DNA from: Gemmatimonadota bacterium
Lineage (GTDB): Bacteria; Gemmatimonadota; Gemmatimonadetes; Gemmatimonadales; Gemmatimonadaceae
NCBI GenBank assembly: GCA_016794735.1
Contig: JAEUJK010000198.1
Coordinates: 1-28,476 of the forward strand
Length of the DNA: 28,476 bases
Direction of reading: 5' to 3'
This document shows, in pieces, positions 15,122 through 23,308 of this stretch (position 1 is its first letter; each line of letters opens with the position of its first letter). The notes under the pieces are model-generated. The model did no database searches and was not told the origin of the DNA. It saw nothing but the letters and a program-made list of their open reading frames with translations. The translations under genes and the position numbers were made by a program.

Positions 15122-16803
15122 AAGAACACCGGCTCCCGATACGCGCCGAACTTCAGTTCCATCGCGTGGCGGATCTCGTAGAGCGTGCAGTTGGCCCGCG
15201 CGCAGTCGAGGATGAACGGGATGAGGTTCTGGTCCGTGCCCGCGGCCTCGGTGAGGGCGTGCAAGCGCGCGTCGACAAGCGACTGGTCGCGAGCCGCCCG
15301 CATCTCGGCCATGCGTGCACGTTGCTCCTGCTCGGCGCGCGCGCCCACCTTGAGCACCGGGATTGCCAGTTCTTCCTCGGCGGTCGTGAACTCGTTCACG
15401 CCAACGATCACGCGACGGTGCTGCTCGATCTCCCACTGCTGGCGGGCCGCACTCTCCGCGATCTTGCGCTGGAACCATCCCTGCTCGATCCCGCGCACCA
15501 CACCGCCCTGCTCCTCGATCTGCGCGAACAGCGCCTCGGCGTCGCGCTCGAGGCGATCGGTCAGCGCCTCCACGTACCACGAACCGCCTAACGGGTCGCT
15601 CACGTTCGGCACGCCGGTCTCGTACGCCAGCACCTGCTGCGTCCGCAACGCGACCTGCACCGCCTGCTCGGTCGGGAGCGCCAGGGTCTCGTCCATCGAG
15701 TTGGTGTGCAGCGATTGCGTCCCGCCGAGCGCGGCCGCGAGCGCCTGGTAGGCCACGCGGACCACGTTGTTCATCGGCTGCTGCGCGGTGAGCGTCACGC
15801 CCGCCGTCTGCGAGTGGAAGCGCAACATCCAGCTTCGCGGATCCTTCGCGCCGTAGTGCTCGCGCATGCGGCGCGCCCAGATGCGCCGGGCGGCGCGCAA
15901 CTTGGCGATCTCCTCGAAGAAGTCGTTGTGGATATCAAAGAAGAACGACAGGCGGGGCGCGAACGCGTCGACATCGAGCCCACGCGCCACCCCACGCTCC
16001 ACGTAGGTGAAGCCGTTCGCCAGGGTGAACGCCAGCTCCTGCGCGGCGGTGGCACCGGCTTCGCGAATGTGGTAGCCCGAGATCGACACCGTGTTCCACT
16101 GCGGCGCGTGTTCTGCGCCCCACTCGAACAGGTCGACGATCAGGCGCAGCGCGGGCTCAATGGGATAACACCACGCGTGCTGCGCCATGTACTCCTTGAG
16201 GATGTCGTTCTGGACCGTCCCCCGGAGCTGGTCGGCGCGCACGCCCTGCTTCTCGGCCGCCGCGACGTAGAAGCAGAACAGGATGACGGCCGGACCGTTG
16301 ATCGTCATCGAGGTCGAGACCTGGTCCAGCGGGATCCCCTCGAAGAGGACCTCCATGTCGGAGAGGCTCGAGATGGCGACGCCGGTCTTGCCCACCTCGC
16401 CTTCGGACCGCGGATGGTCCGAGTCATATCCCATCAGCGTCGGGAAGTCGAACGCCGTCGACAAACCGGTCTGGCCGTGCTCGAGCAGGAACTTGAAGCG
16501 CGCGTTGGTCTCGTGCGCGGTGCCAAAGCCGGCGAATTGCCGCATGGTCCACAACCGACCGCGATAGCCGGTGGGGTGGATCCCCCGCGTGAACGGAAAT
16601 GCCCCGGGAAGCGGTGCGGCGTCGCTCGTGGTGTCGAGCGCCGTGTACACCGGCTCCACCTCGAACGCCGAATTGGTGAAGGCAATGTCGCGGCGCTCGG
16701 CACGATCGTAGCGAGCGCGCCAGGCGGCCACCTCCGCGCGCAGGCGCGCGAGTTCGGCGTCCCGGTCTTCTCCCGTGGCGTTCAGGTCGTGGATCGACGT
16801 CAT
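15118..16803 (-). CDS. icmA: Acyl-CoA mutase large subunit, isobutyryl-CoA mutase type
   Basis: A 561-residue TIM-barrel subunit of an adenosylcobalamin-dependent acyl-CoA mutase, starting at ATG 16803 in an ATGA overlap with meaB. Core motifs include GYRGRLWTMRQFAGFGTA, GYDSDHP, RGTVQNDILKEYMAQ, SISGYHIREAGATAAQE and TQSLHTNSMDE. The residues that in methylmalonyl-CoA mutase are Tyr89 and Arg207 are here F90 (RQFAGF) and Q208 (EYMAQH), with identical spacing. Phe plus Gln is the published signature of isobutyryl-CoA mutase, which interconverts isobutyryl-CoA and n-butyryl-CoA; 2-hydroxyisobutyryl-CoA mutase has Ile at the first site. The length fits IcmA (about 566), and a separate B12 subunit is encoded downstream. 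Automatic annotation would probably say methylmalonyl-CoA mutase. Confidence 0.88.
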   Translation of the reverse strand: MTSIHDLNATGEDRDAELARLRAEVAAWRARYDRAERRDIAFTNSAFEVEPVYTALDTTSDAAPLPGAFPFTRGIHPTGYRGRLWTMRQFAGFGTAHETNARFKFLLEHGQTGLSTAFDFPTLMGYDSDHPRSEGEVGKTGVAISSLSDMEVLFEGIPLDQVSTSMTINGPAVILFCFYVAAAEKQGVRADQLRGTVQNDILKEYMAQHAWCYPIEPALRLIVDLFEWGAEHAPQWNTVSISGYHIREAGATAAQELAFTLANGFTYVERGVARGLDVDAFAPRLSFFFDIHNDFFEEIAKLRAARRIWARRMREHYGAKDPRSWMLRFHSQTAGVTLTAQQPMNNVVRVAYQALAAALGGTQSLHTNSMDETLALPTEQAVQVALRTQQVLAYETGVPNVSDPLGGSWYVEALTDRLERDAEALFAQIEEQGGVVRGIEQGWFQRKIAESAARQQWEIEQHRRVIVGVNEFTTAEEELAIPVLKVGARAEQEQRARMAEMRAARDQSLVDARLHALTEAAGTDQNLIPFILDCARANCTLYEIRHAMELKFGAYREPVFF

Positions 16804-17861
16804 GGCGTCACCGTGGTAAGGATGCCGGCTGCCCGGCGTAACAACTCGTCCGCAACATGGAACGGCGACGTTTCGCCTGAGGCAACCTGCGGCAGGTTGG
16901 CCTCGATGAACTCGCGAATTTCCGGATGCCCCCACACTCGACGACGAATGCGCTGTTCCGCCACCTCGATCAGCTGCTCCCGCCACCGCGCCCGTCGCCG
17001 CTGCTGCTGCTCCCCGCTCGCCACAAGATACTCCTGGTGCCGGTCCAGGGCCGTGATGAGGTCCGAAATTCCCTCGCCCTTTGCCGCGACCGTGCGGAGG
17101 ACGGGGGGAATCCACCGGTCACTTTGTACCTCGCGTGCCGCCTGGCGTGCCGCCTTTCCCGGATTGGCGATCGCCCCCAGCTCAACCCCATGATGGGCCG
17201 GAGTGTCGGCAAGGGCGAGCCCGCCGCGCATCCCGAGCATCAGCTCGATGTCGTTCCGCATGCGGTCGGCTCCGGGGCGATCGGCCTTGTTGACCACAAA
17301 GAGGTCGGCGATCTCCATGAGCCCCGCCTTGAGCGTCTGGATCGAGTCCCCCGACTCCGGGACGAGCACCACCACGGTCGTGTCGGCCACGCGCGCGATG
17401 TCCAGCTCGCTCTGGCCCACGCCAACGGTCTCGAGCAGGATCCGGTCGAAGCCGAACGCGTCGAGCACGTCGGCCACGACCCGCGTCGCGGCGGACAGCC
17501 CGCCTAACGAACCGCGCGTGGCCAGCGAACGGATGAAGACGCCGGGGTCCAGGGCGACGCGTTCCATCCGGATGCGATCGCCCAACAGCGCCCCGCCGGT
17601 GAACGGCGACGTGGGGTCAACGGCGACCACCCCGACCCGCAGCCCCGCCGCGCGCCACTCGGCGACGAGCTGCGTGGTGAGGGTGCTCTTGCCGGCCCCC
17701 GGCGGACCCGTGATGCCGATGCGTTGCGCGCGCCCGATGCGTGGGTGCAGGCGGGTCAACAACTCGTCGTAGCCGGCGCGCTGGTCCTCGACGATGGAGA
17801 CGGCACGGGCGAGCGCCGCCGGTCGGCCAGCGTCGAATTCCTTCATCAATCGCTCGATCAC
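16800..17861 (-). CDS. meaB: MeaB/ArgK-family G3E GTPase, chaperone of the B12 mutase
   Basis: A 353-residue P-loop GTPase of the MeaB/MMAA family, which gates adenosylcobalamin loading and protects acyl-CoA mutases from inactivation. The Walker A motif is GPPGAGKST (about 52-60), the switch-region motif ETVGVGQSE (144-152) and the guanine-specificity motif NKAD (191-194). The C-terminal helical extension used for dimerisation is present. It starts with the GTG of a GTGA overlap with the preceding CBS protein, and its stop overlaps the start of the mutase large subunit by ATGA. This placement directly supports a dedicated mutase chaperone. ATG 17846 is a possible alternative start. Confidence 0.95.
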   Translation of the reverse strand: MIERLMKEFDAGRPAALARAVSIVEDQRAGYDELLTRLHPRIGRAQRIGITGPPGAGKSTLTTQLVAEWRAAGLRVGVVAVDPTSPFTGGALLGDRIRMERVALDPGVFIRSLATRGSLGGLSAATRVVADVLDAFGFDRILLETVGVGQSELDIARVADTTVVVLVPESGDSIQTLKAGLMEIADLFVVNKADRPGADRMRNDIELMLGMRGGLALADTPAHHGVELGAIANPGKAARQAAREVQSDRWIPPVLRTVAAKGEGISDLITALDRHQEYLVASGEQQQRRRARWREQLIEVAEQRIRRRVWGHPEIREFIEANLPQVASGETSPFHVADELLRRAAGILTTVTP

Positions 17862-18835
17862 GCGGCGGAGCTCCCATCGGGCCGTCGCCCCGCCTCGGGT
17901 TCATCGTGTTCGTCCCGGATCTCTCCCACCAGCTCCTCCAGCAGGTCTTCGAGGGTCACGAGGCCGAGGGTCTCCCCGGCCGGTCCTTGCACGATCGCCA
18001 GGTGCTGCCGCTCACGCAGCATCCGGAACAGCAGGTCGTTGCACCGCAACGACGGCGTGGCCATCCCCACCGGGCGCAGGGTCGGCGGTTCATCGACCGC
18101 CTGGATCACGTCGAAGGCGTGGATGAAGCCGGCGACGTGGTCGATGGTCCCCGTGTACACCGGCACGCGACTAAATCCACCCTGCGCCAGCTGTCGGCCG
18201 AGGGCGGCGGCGTCGAGCGTGCGCTCCACGGCAAAGATGTCGCGTCGCGGGGTCATCACGTCGGCCACCGTGCGTTCGCCGAAATGGACCACGCCCTCGA
18301 TGATCGCGATCTCGGTGTGTTCACCGACCCCCTCGAGTTCGCCCTCGCGCAGCAACTCGCCCAGCGCATCGTCGTCGGTGCGCACGTCGCCCGCATCGCG
18401 CCGGGCCTCGCCCGTGACGCGCCGCACGACGTGCAGCAGCGGGAGCAATACGAACTCGAGCAGCCGCAGGATCGGGATGAAGGGCGGGATCAGCGCCGAG
18501 GGCCAACGGCGTGCCACGGCCCGCGGAAGGAGTTGCCCGAGGATGAGCAACGCGACCGCATAGCTCAACGTGAGGCGCACCCGAGCCCAAGGATCCGTGG
18601 TGGAGGTGGCGATCACCGTCCCGGCCAGGAACACCGTGAGCGCCACGCCGGTCGTCGCGGCGAGGATGAGCCGCTGGGGACGCTCGAGATACAGCTCGGC
18701 CGTCGGCGCACCACTGAGGCGCTGTTCCACCCAATGCCGCAACCAGATGCGACTCACCGAACGAACCGCCGTGGCGGTCGCCGTGAGGATGGCAACGAGC
18801 ACCACCGAGACCACGAGCAGCGTCGTCGTCGTCAT
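17858..18835 (-). CDS. CBS-pair membrane protein of the HlyC/CorC (CNNM) family, lacking the CorC_HlyC domain
   Basis: About 325 residues from the ATG of an ATGA overlap at 18835. The N-terminal half has three or four hydrophobic helices (DUF21/CNNM-like). A cytoplasmic CBS pair follows, with the conserved ERTVADVMTPRRDIFAVE and SRVPVYTGTIDHVAGFIH in the first motif and VTLEDLLEELVGEIRDEHDE closing the second. The protein ends about 15 residues later, so the C-terminal CorC_HlyC domain of its upstream paralogue is missing. Family members are linked to Mg2+ or Co2+ homeostasis; YbeX has been linked to ribosome metabolism. The function here is inferred only from family and position after ybeZ-ybeY. 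Confidence 0.88.
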   Translation of the reverse strand: MTTTTLLVVSVVLVAILTATATAVRSVSRIWLRHWVEQRLSGAPTAELYLERPQRLILAATTGVALTVFLAGTVIATSTTDPWARVRLTLSYAVALLILGQLLPRAVARRWPSALIPPFIPILRLLEFVLLPLLHVVRRVTGEARRDAGDVRTDDDALGELLREGELEGVGEHTEIAIIEGVVHFGERTVADVMTPRRDIFAVERTLDAAALGRQLAQGGFSRVPVYTGTIDHVAGFIHAFDVIQAVDEPPTLRPVGMATPSLRCNDLLFRMLRERQHLAIVQGPAGETLGLVTLEDLLEELVGEIRDEHDEPEAGRRPDGSSAA

Positions 18836-20082
18836 GAGGCGTGCTCCTCCAGCTCCCACTCGTCCTCGGCGGACAACCGTCGCTCGAGGTAGACCCGCTC
18901 GATACGACGCCGGACGACACGCTCCACCACCACGCGGAACGACTTGATGCGCAGTTCCTCGCCGGCCTTGGGCACGCGACCGAGGATCTCGTACACGAGC
19001 CCGGCGATCGTCTCGACCTGCTCGTGGCGCAGGTCCTCGCGCACGAGCTCGGAGAGTTCGTCGAGGGTGACGCGACCGGAGACCCAGTACCGCGAGTCGT
19101 CCTCCACCTCGATACGCGCCTCATCCTCGTCGTATTCGTCGCGGATGTCGCCCACGATCTCCTCGAGCACGTCCTCGATGGTGATCAACCCCGCGGTACC
19201 CCCGAACTCGTCGGCGACGATCGCGATGTGCGACCGTGACGCCTGGAAGTCGCGCAGCTGCGCGTCGGCGGACTTGGCCGCCGGGATGAAGACCGCGGGT
19301 CGCAGCAACAGCGCCCAGTCCTCGGGCGGCTCGTCGGCAACCACCGCCGGCAGGATGTCCTTGGCGAAGATGATCCCGACGATGTTGTCGATGGTGTCCT
19401 GGTAGACCGGGAGGCGCGCGTGTTCCGCGCTGCGCACGCGATCCACCACCTCGGACCATGGCGCCTCGCGATCGACCGCGATGATGTCGACGCGCGGGAC
19501 CATCAACTCGTGCACGGTGGTCTGGCTCAGGCGGAAGACGCCGTTGAGCAGCACTTCCTGCTCCTTGGAGACCTCGGCCTCACTCGCGACCACCTTCCGG
19601 AACTGCTCCGCCGTTTCCTCGATGTCCTCGTCGTCGCGCGCCGGCGGCGGGAGCAAGTGATGCAACCAGCGATCGAACCAACCGCCGAGTGCAGCCACCG
19701 GGGCCAGTAACCGCTCGGTCGCGACGATGAACCGGAAGACGGCATCGTCCGGGGTGAGCCCGCCGACCGTTCCGAGGCTGCGCGCGAGCGCCTCGGTGGC
19801 CCCGACGAGGATGACCGCGGCGATGCCGCCCAGCGCCAGCGCCATGCCGATCGACCCGCGCGCGAGGTCGAGCGCGAGGGCCACCCCGATCCCGGCGATC
19901 AGCTGCGCCATCACGCGCGCGAACGCCAGGGCGCGATGGGCACGCTCCCGACGCGCATGCAGCGCACGCATCGGCTCCGGCAGCGCGGCGTCGGGATCGA
20001 TCGCCAGCAGGGCCCCATCCGCCGCCGCGCACGCATACGCCACCTGTGCGCCGATCAGCGTGAGGACGATGCCTAACAACAT
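18832..20082 (-). CDS. HlyC/CorC-family CBS-domain membrane protein (YbeX-like position)
   Basis: About 416 residues, starting at the ATG that shares its first base with the ybeY stop (TGATG at 20084-20080). It has several N-terminal hydrophobic segments. A CBS pair follows (TTVHELMVPRVDIIAVD, ARLPVYQDTIDNIVGIIFAKD, VADEFGGTAGLITIEDVLEEIVGDI). The complete CorC_HlyC domain (about residues 320-400, VSGRVTLDELSE and AGLVYEILGRVPKAGEEL) resembles those of CNNM/CorC proteins implicated in divalent-cation efflux. Together with phoH and ybeY it makes a ybeZYX-like cluster, although E. coli YbeX is shorter and lacks the membrane domain. It is the full-length member of a tandem pair. Confidence 0.9.
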   Translation of the reverse strand: MLLGIVLTLIGAQVAYACAAADGALLAIDPDAALPEPMRALHARRERAHRALAFARVMAQLIAGIGVALALDLARGSIGMALALGGIAAVILVGATEALARSLGTVGGLTPDDAVFRFIVATERLLAPVAALGGWFDRWLHHLLPPPARDDEDIEETAEQFRKVVASEAEVSKEQEVLLNGVFRLSQTTVHELMVPRVDIIAVDREAPWSEVVDRVRSAEHARLPVYQDTIDNIVGIIFAKDILPAVVADEPPEDWALLLRPAVFIPAAKSADAQLRDFQASRSHIAIVADEFGGTAGLITIEDVLEEIVGDIRDEYDEDEARIEVEDDSRYWVSGRVTLDELSELVREDLRHEQVETIAGLVYEILGRVPKAGEELRIKSFRVVVERVVRRRIERVYLERRLSAEDEWELEEHAS

Positions 20083-20594
20083 CAGGCGATCCCCCGGCGT
20101 GCCGCGTCGCGCAGCAGGCGTTCCTGCCGGCGCCACATCGGCGACTGTTCACGACCGTCGCCCTCGGGGTGCTCCCATCCGAGCGCGTGCAGGACGCCGT
20201 GCACCACCAGCCGTCGACATTCGTCCACGAACGTGGTGCCCAGCGCGCGGGCGTTGTCGCGGGCCACCTCGGGGGAAATCCAGATCTCGCCCACGACCGG
20301 TGCGCCCGTATTCCAACGCACATGTTGCAGCGTCACGATGTCGGTCGGCCCAGGGACCCCCGTCAGGCGCCGGTGCACGGTGGCGATCTGTCGGCGCCCG
20401 ACAAACGAGAAGCTCACCGCGGCATGGCGGACCGACTCCCGCGAGAGCACGTACGTCGCGAGGGCACGGATGCGACGGTCGGCGAGGGGCAGCCGCGTCG
20501 TCGCCCGATCACGGAGCACCGTGATCTCGATACCAGGTCCGCCCTGGGGAGGGTCCTCACCCACGGCTGCCGTTCCCCGCGGTGTCTTCCTCAT
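20082..20594 (-). CDS. ybeY: Endoribonuclease YbeY
   Basis: Up to 170 residues of the YbeY family, a zinc-dependent endoribonuclease for 16S rRNA 3'-end maturation and ribosome quality control. The metal-binding motif HGVLHALGWEH contains all three conserved histidines (HGxLHxxGxxH). GPTDIVTLQH and GEIWISPEVARDNA are the other conserved segments, with TDIVTL in place of the more common TDVLSF. The annotated ATG at 20594 overlaps phoH by 38 nt; GTG at 20564, which overlaps by only 8 nt, gives a 160-residue protein closer to typical size (about 155) and is equally plausible. It lies between phoH and an HlyC/CorC protein, the conserved ybeZYX order. Confidence 0.93.
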   Translation of the reverse strand: MRKTPRGTAAVGEDPPQGGPGIEITVLRDRATTRLPLADRRIRALATYVLSRESVRHAAVSFSFVGRRQIATVHRRLTGVPGPTDIVTLQHVRWNTGAPVVGEIWISPEVARDNARALGTTFVDECRRLVVHGVLHALGWEHPEGDGREQSPMWRRQERLLRDAARRGIA

Positions 20595-21525
20595 AGGCCT
20601 TGATGATCTGGCGCACGAGGCGATGACGCACGACGTCCACGTCGGTGAGGTAATGGATGGCGATGCCCTCGATGCCGCGCAGGATGCGCTCGATCTGCAA
20701 CAACCCGGATTCCTCGCGGCGCGGCAGGTCGACCTGGGTCTTGTCCCCGGTGATGACCGTCTGCGAGTTCGCCCCGAGTCGCGTGAGGAACATCTTCATC
20801 TGCGCGTTCGTCGCGTTCTGCGCCTCGTCGAGGATCACGAACGCGTCACTCAACGTGCGTCCCCGCATGTAGGCGAGCGGGGCGATCTCGATGGTCCGCG
20901 TCTCGAGCGCGCGCTGCATGCGCTCCGCGGGCATCATGTCCTCGAGCGCGTCGTACAGCGGCCGGAGGTACGGGTCGACCTTGGCCTGCATGTCGCCCGG
21001 GAGGAACCCGAGGCTCTCCCCCGCTTCCACGGCCGGTCGGGCGAGCACGATGCGGCGCACGCGCTTGCGCGAGAGCGCATCCACGGCGGCTGCAACGGCA
21101 AGGTAGGTCTTTCCGGTGCCCGCCGGGCCGATCCCGATCACGATGTCGTGCTCGGCGATGGCGCGCAGGTATTCCGCCTGGCCGGGGGACTTCGGCTGGA
21201 TGATCTTCCGGACGCCCGGAAGGACGATCCGCACCTCGCCATTGGCCGCCCCGGCGTCGCGGGCCTGCTCGAGGCTCGCGCGCAGGATGTCGTCCGCGTC
21301 GAAGATCACCCGCTGCCGCGCGGCGTCGATCATGCGCTGGGCGATCGGGACCGCACGCGCGACCGCTTCCGGGTCGCCCGCCAGGGTGAGCACGTCCCCA
21401 CGCAATGACACGCGCACCGCGGTCAGCTTGGCGAGTTCGTTCAGGTTCACGTCGTTGACGCCGGTCAGCAGGAGGGGATCCGCCCCCTCCACGCTGAGGC
21501 GCTGCGACAGCGTCTCGTCAGGCAC
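20557..21525 (-). CDS. phoH: PhoH-like ATPase (YbeZ)
   Basis: A 322-residue PhoH/YbeZ-family P-loop ATPase. The N-terminal KH-like region (about 1-75, with NELAKLTAVRVSLRGDVL) precedes the ATPase. That domain has Walker A GPAGTGKT, the family segment LARPAVEAGESLGFLPGDMQ.KVDPYLRPLYDAL, and Walker B FVILDEAQN. The sensor-type TGDKTQVDLP and the C-terminal VVRHRLVRQII complete it. YbeZ interacts with YbeY and is thought to act in rRNA processing. The start is GTG 21525, overlapping the aspS stop by 8 nt, so it is coupled to aspS. Confidence 0.94.
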   Translation of the reverse strand: MPDETLSQRLSVEGADPLLLTGVNDVNLNELAKLTAVRVSLRGDVLTLAGDPEAVARAVPIAQRMIDAARQRVIFDADDILRASLEQARDAGAANGEVRIVLPGVRKIIQPKSPGQAEYLRAIAEHDIVIGIGPAGTGKTYLAVAAAVDALSRKRVRRIVLARPAVEAGESLGFLPGDMQAKVDPYLRPLYDALEDMMPAERMQRALETRTIEIAPLAYMRGRTLSDAFVILDEAQNATNAQMKMFLTRLGANSQTVITGDKTQVDLPRREESGLLQIERILRGIEGIAIHYLTDVDVVRHRLVRQIIKAYEEDTAGNGSRG

Positions 21526-23308
21526 GCGGCGTCCGGGTCATGAGGTTCAGCGCCTCGAGATCCCTCGCGTTCACCGTGGTCGGCGCGCCCTCGAACAGCG
21601 CGCGCGCGGCCGTGGTCTTGGGGAAGGCGATCACGTCGCGGAGCGACGGGGCACCGGCCAGCAACATCGCAATCCGATCGAAGCCCAGCGCGAAGCCGCC
21701 ATGCGGCGGTGCGCCGGCCCCGAGGCCGTCGAGCAGGAAGCCGAAGCGGCGCGCCTGCTCATCGGCGGGAATCCCGAGCAACTGGAAGATGGTCGCCTGC
21801 AACACCGGGTTGGTGATGCGGATCGACCCGCTGCCGAGCTCGTTGCCGTTGTACACGGCGTCGTAGTGCTGGGCGCGCACCCGGCCCGGGTCACTTTCCA
21901 GGAAGCCGAAGTCGTCGCCGTGCGGCGAGGTGAACGGGTGGTGCGCCGGGACGTGCGCCCCGGTTTCCGGGTCATGCTCGAACAAGGGGAAGTCCACCAC
22001 CCAGCAGAACGCATGCGCGGTCTCGGGGGTGACCCCCGGTCGGCGCGTCACCGCCGTGCGCACCGCATGCAACGCGGGCGACGTCACGGCATCTGCCCCA
22101 ACGACGGCAAGCAGCACGTCACCCGTGGCGCCGGTCACCGCACCAAGGAAGGCGGCACCGAGCGCCTTCGCGCCCTGCCCTTCCCAGCCAGCGTCCGTGC
22201 GACGCACCCAGATGAGCCCGCCCGCACCAGCTTCCTTTGCCGAAGCCGTGAGGCCGTCGAGTTCCTTGCGGGACATGTCCGCCGCGCCAGCGACGCGCAG
22301 CCCGCGCAGGCGCCCACCAGCCGCGATCGCGTCGGTGACGAACGGTGCCGCGTCAGCGCCGACATGGGCGGACAGGTCAGTGATCTGCAAGCGGAAGCGC
22401 AGGTCCGGCTTGTCGATCCCATAACGTTCCATCGCCTCACGCCACGTGAGGCGCGGGAACGGGCGCGGGATCTCGTGGCCAGCCTCCTGCCACAGGTCCA
22501 CCAGGACCGTCTCCACCACGCGTTGCACGTCCTCCTGCGTGACGAAGCTCGCTTCCAGGTCGATCTGCGTGAACTCCGGCTGGCGATCGGCGCGCAGGTC
22601 CTCGTCGCGAAAGCAGCGCGCGATCTGGAAGTAGCGATCGTACCCCGCGACCATCAGCAACTGCTTGTAGATCTGCGGCGACTGCGGGAGGGCGTAGAAC
22701 TCACCGGGATGCACGCGACTCGGCACCAGGTAGTCCCGCGCCCCCTCGGGCGTGGGCTTGGTGAGGATCGGGGTCTCGACCTCGAGGAAGCCGAGCCCCG
22801 ACATCGTCGCCCGTGCGCGCTGGAGCAGGCGGTGCCGCATGATGAGGTTGGCCTGCAGCTCGGCGCGGCGCAGGTCGAGCACGCGGTGCTTGAGCCGCAG
22901 TTCCTCCGCGGCGAGCTTGTCGCCCTTGCTGCGGGCCACGGGGATGGCGGGAATCGCCGCCGGTCCAACGACAGACAAACTCGTCGCAACCACCTCGACG
23001 TCGCCCGTCGCCAGCTCCGGATTGCGCCCCTCCACCGGGCGCGCCACGACGTCCCCATGCACGAGGACGACCGTTTCCGGTGTCAGCTGGCCGGCGAGGG
23101 TCATGGTCGCGGCGTCGCAGCGCGCGGGATCGAACGAGACCTGCACGATGCCGTCCCGATCCCTCAGGTCGAGGAACACGAGTCCGCCGAGGTCCCGCGT
23201 GCGGTGCACCCACCCCCCAAGGCGAACCTTCGAACCGGCGTCACTCGAACGCAACGCACCGCAGCGGTGGCTGCGCATCCCGGTTTCCACCGACCAATCA
23301 CGACTCAC
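21518..23308 (-). CDS. aspS: Aspartyl-tRNA synthetase, bacterial type
   Basis: A 596-residue class II synthetase that charges tRNA-Asp. The N-terminal OB-fold anticodon-binding domain includes LGGWVHRTRDLGGLVFLDLRDRDG. Catalytic motif 2 lies in RYFQIARCFRDEDLRADRQPEFTQID, the bacteria-specific GAD domain occupies the middle (about 300-420), and motif 3 is GFALGFDRIAMLLAGAPSLRDVIAFPK. The size is normal for the bacterial type. In the anticodon loop-binding strand it has RDLG; in non-discriminating Pseudomonas AspRS the Leu position is His, so I predict a discriminating enzyme specific for tRNA-Asp. It is first in the long minus-strand block and diverges from rlmN. Confidence 0.96.
   Translation of the reverse strand: MSRDWSVETGMRSHRCGALRSSDAGSKVRLGGWVHRTRDLGGLVFLDLRDRDGIVQVSFDPARCDAATMTLAGQLTPETVVLVHGDVVARPVEGRNPELATGDVEVVATSLSVVGPAAIPAIPVARSKGDKLAAEELRLKHRVLDLRRAELQANLIMRHRLLQRARATMSGLGFLEVETPILTKPTPEGARDYLVPSRVHPGEFYALPQSPQIYKQLLMVAGYDRYFQIARCFRDEDLRADRQPEFTQIDLEASFVTQEDVQRVVETVLVDLWQEAGHEIPRPFPRLTWREAMERYGIDKPDLRFRLQITDLSAHVGADAAPFVTDAIAAGGRLRGLRVAGAADMSRKELDGLTASAKEAGAGGLIWVRRTDAGWEGQGAKALGAAFLGAVTGATGDVLLAVVGADAVTSPALHAVRTAVTRRPGVTPETAHAFCWVVDFPLFEHDPETGAHVPAHHPFTSPHGDDFGFLESDPGRVRAQHYDAVYNGNELGSGSIRITNPVLQATIFQLLGIPADEQARRFGFLLDGLGAGAPPHGGFALGFDRIAMLLAGAPSLRDVIAFPKTTAARALFEGAPTTVNARDLEALNLMTRTPRA

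Noticed and set aside
15122..15580. Long methyltransferase frame starting at 15580
   Set aside because: The first 153 codons are an Arg/Gly/Ala-rich shadow of the mutase frame; methyltransferase-like sequence begins only after the mutase stop.
15118..16803. Naming the mutase as methylmalonyl-CoA mutase
   Set aside because: Phe and Gln replace the substrate-carboxylate-binding Tyr and Arg, so a methylmalonyl-CoA preference is not supported by sequence.
16804..17115. Upstream extension of the mutase large subunit to 17115
   Set aside because: The added residues lie antiphase within meaB and are low-complexity; ATG 16803 in an ATGA overlap gives a normal IcmA-length protein.
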